Shown: positions 62,101-64,000 of the stretch, in pieces | How the letters are laid out: the number at the start of each line of letters is the position of its first letter | Position numbering within the stretch: the first letter of the stretch is position 1 | NCBI GenBank assembly: GCA_024036415.1 | Contig: JAMWET010003062.1 | Coordinates: 310,001-374,000, forward strand | DNA length: 64,000 bases | Direction: 5' to 3' | Source of the DNA: Prochilodus magdalenae | Lineage: Eukaryota; Chordata; Actinopteri; Characiformes; Prochilodontidae | The notes under the pieces: generated by a model | Seen by the model: the letters and a program-made list of their open reading frames with translations, nothing else | Databases searched by the model: none | Told to the model about the DNA's origin: nothing | Position numbers and translations under genes: made by a program

Positions 62101-64000
62101 GATTTCCCCCTCTTTTTTCCCCCGTGGAGCTTTAAAGTGGCTGTGTCACACTAAGGTGTGCAGGGCAGTGTGCCTATAGGACTAGTGTTGAGAAATATTG
62201 CTACAGATCACATATTAATCCTAACCTCATCATGCAGACCAGATATTCATCCCATCCACATCACATAGACCAGATATTCACCCTGTCTATGCCCTGCTGT
62301 CCACATTGTGCACAGTCCAGAAGTGAGCTTTGCTCCTGCCTTATGCGCCAGCATGCACAATGAGGATCAGTACAGAAGTGCATACATGCTAATTTCTTTC
62401 ACTAAGACTATTTCGTCTATTCAGCTCTATCTCTGTGCTGCACAAGTCTCAATTTAGTTCCTAATCCAGCACTTGGCATGATGGCCGAGCGGCACCACTC
62501 AGAGATAAACGCCAGTGCTTTGCTTCTCTTTCCCTCTGATGCCCAGTGGGACTGAAGATTTGCCTTTTACAAGGCTGACCTAAATTGGTCAGATCCTATT
62601 ATAAATTAGCCTGCAGCGTTGCTCTGTGTTTGACTAAGGGAGGTGTTAAGGATCACGTTGAACCTTGATACCGTACGTCTTATTATGTATGCTAATATAC
62701 TCTTTTCAAACTGAAGGTTCCTAATTGGTTATTGACTTGGATACATGGGTTTAGCATAACTGTACTGCTGTTGTATCCTTACATTATGTGAAGGTCTTTA
62801 AACTTTAGGGTCTGTAACACTCACACATCTCATTAACAAAAATAGTTCCTTCAAGGACACATCAGCCGATTGGCTATATCTATTACTATTAATACAAATA
62901 ACAAGGATGTAGAACATCCCCAACACCACATTACTCGCCCCATCTCTCTGTGTGCGACTGAAAGAACAAGGCACAATCCAGTTAGCAGTTAGTGCGTGGC
63001 CAGGTTCTAGTACTGAGGAGGGAAAACACACTCTTCTGGCAAAAGTTAACAACAAGAGGCACACTAAAAGAAGAATAAAGATTAGAAGTGCTTTTCCAGA
63101 ATGAAATTACTACATGAGGGTGAGGTAGGATGCAATTAAGCAACATTTCCTGGACCGACATGTCAATGCAAAATGACTGAGATGTTTAAATGGCAGACAA
63201 TGTGCAGAACTAGAAAAATATATAGAGATATACAAAGAGTACTTGGATGGTAGGAATTGGAGATGAATCCAAGGAGCAACAAAATCTTTCTAGGGTTGTT
63301 AACCTGTTTCACCACTAGAGATCAAGTATCCTAAACCTTGAGTATCTTAAGTATCTTGATAATGCCCCTTTGTAAGGTTTCTTCAGAGAACCAAATGTTA
63401 TGGTTTTCTATGGCATCATTCTACAGAACCTTTTTTGGCACCTTTATTTTTAAAGAGTGATTGAGATGGCACAGCATTGGTTGAACCGCAGTGCTAGCTA
63501 TTGTTTACTCAAACTACATACTGTTCTGCTTTTTGATCTCATGGATGGGTTACCATTTAGCTTTTGTAAAGTCTTAAAAATTAAATACTTAATTTTTCAG
63601 CATTGAATCTAAAAAATATGTCTTCAACTGTTTTAAATGTGTTAGACCATTTCTGAAACAATATCTGATTTTTTATCCAAGTTTCTTTATTAATAATTGC
63701 TAAAAAGTTTTAGGCAGGGAATTAACAAATGCACTAAATGTAGTTTACTAGCATTAATGACAATAGGATATTAAGGACAATCTAATGATTAAAAATAAAA
63801 AAATACCTTTCATATTCCCATGATGTAAAAGATGCAACTGCCTGATGAAAAAATGTGAATGTGTGCAGGTAACAGGGTTGTGTAAATGTAGAACATTTAA
63901 ACTGTATATTTCTCCAGACCTACAAAGTATAAGTCACTAAAAAAGAAGTTTCAAGCATGAGATGTTGAACGAATTCACATAAATATTCATGAATGTATTA
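59181..64000. other. Intergenic, nothing gene-like
   Basis: The largest frame is 161 codons on the minus strand (61417 to 60932) without signal peptide, domain or splice context; I read it as chance. A short 'gagtcccaaatgcttccaca' block near 60940 resembles the end of a fish MITE. Confidence 0.45.

Overview
The window looks like genomic DNA from a teleost fish. Evidence: one intron-containing vertebrate gene, abundant Tc1/mariner relics of the kind common in bony fish, a tRNA-derived SINE, and very many (TG)n, (GA)n and (CA)n microsatellites. The repeat families remind me of otophysan fish (characins, catfishes and relatives), but that is only an impression. Almost all open frames of 60-150 codons in the window are chance frames in repeats or non-coding DNA.

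Only one host gene is well supported. It is a two-exon gene on the + strand for a leucine-rich-repeat single-pass membrane protein of the LRRC26/38/52/55 group (BK-channel gamma subunits), closest to LRRC52. Exon 1 (coding 8329-9010) lies in a GC/CpG-rich island preceded by a dense block of microsatellites (7330-7730). A phase-1 intron of 29,631 bp follows (9011-38641). Exon 2 (38642-38961) carries the end of the LRR cap, the membrane segment and an acidic tail. The joined frame gives 333 residues.

Layout: 1-7300 is upstream intergenic DNA with an old transposase scrap, a near-complete but broken Tc1 element (1461-2944) sitting in a TAGA microsatellite, and pyrimidine-rich tracts. 7330-9010 is the promoter, 5' UTR and exon 1 region. 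9011-38641 is the intron, holding a deleted Tc1 (11400-12811), three copies of a second Tc1-like relic family, small foldback elements, a 30-bp minisatellite (about 31311-31850), a palindromic Tc1 derivative (35551-36292), a SINE with perfect 10-bp target duplications (37599-37794) and a LINE-tail-like sequence ending about 60 bp before exon 2. 38962-64000 is the 3' UTR and downstream intergenic DNA, with further Tc1 relics (52180-52740, 53930-54218), a LINE fragment (about 56740-57075), diverged tandem repeats and microsatellites.

I found no undescribed system. The points most worth a second look are the paired minimal upstream ORFs in front of the LRR gene, the microsatellite block at its promoter, the open-framed 30-bp minisatellite, the four-copy Tc1 relic family, and a weak transglutaminase-like exon fragment antisense in the intron.
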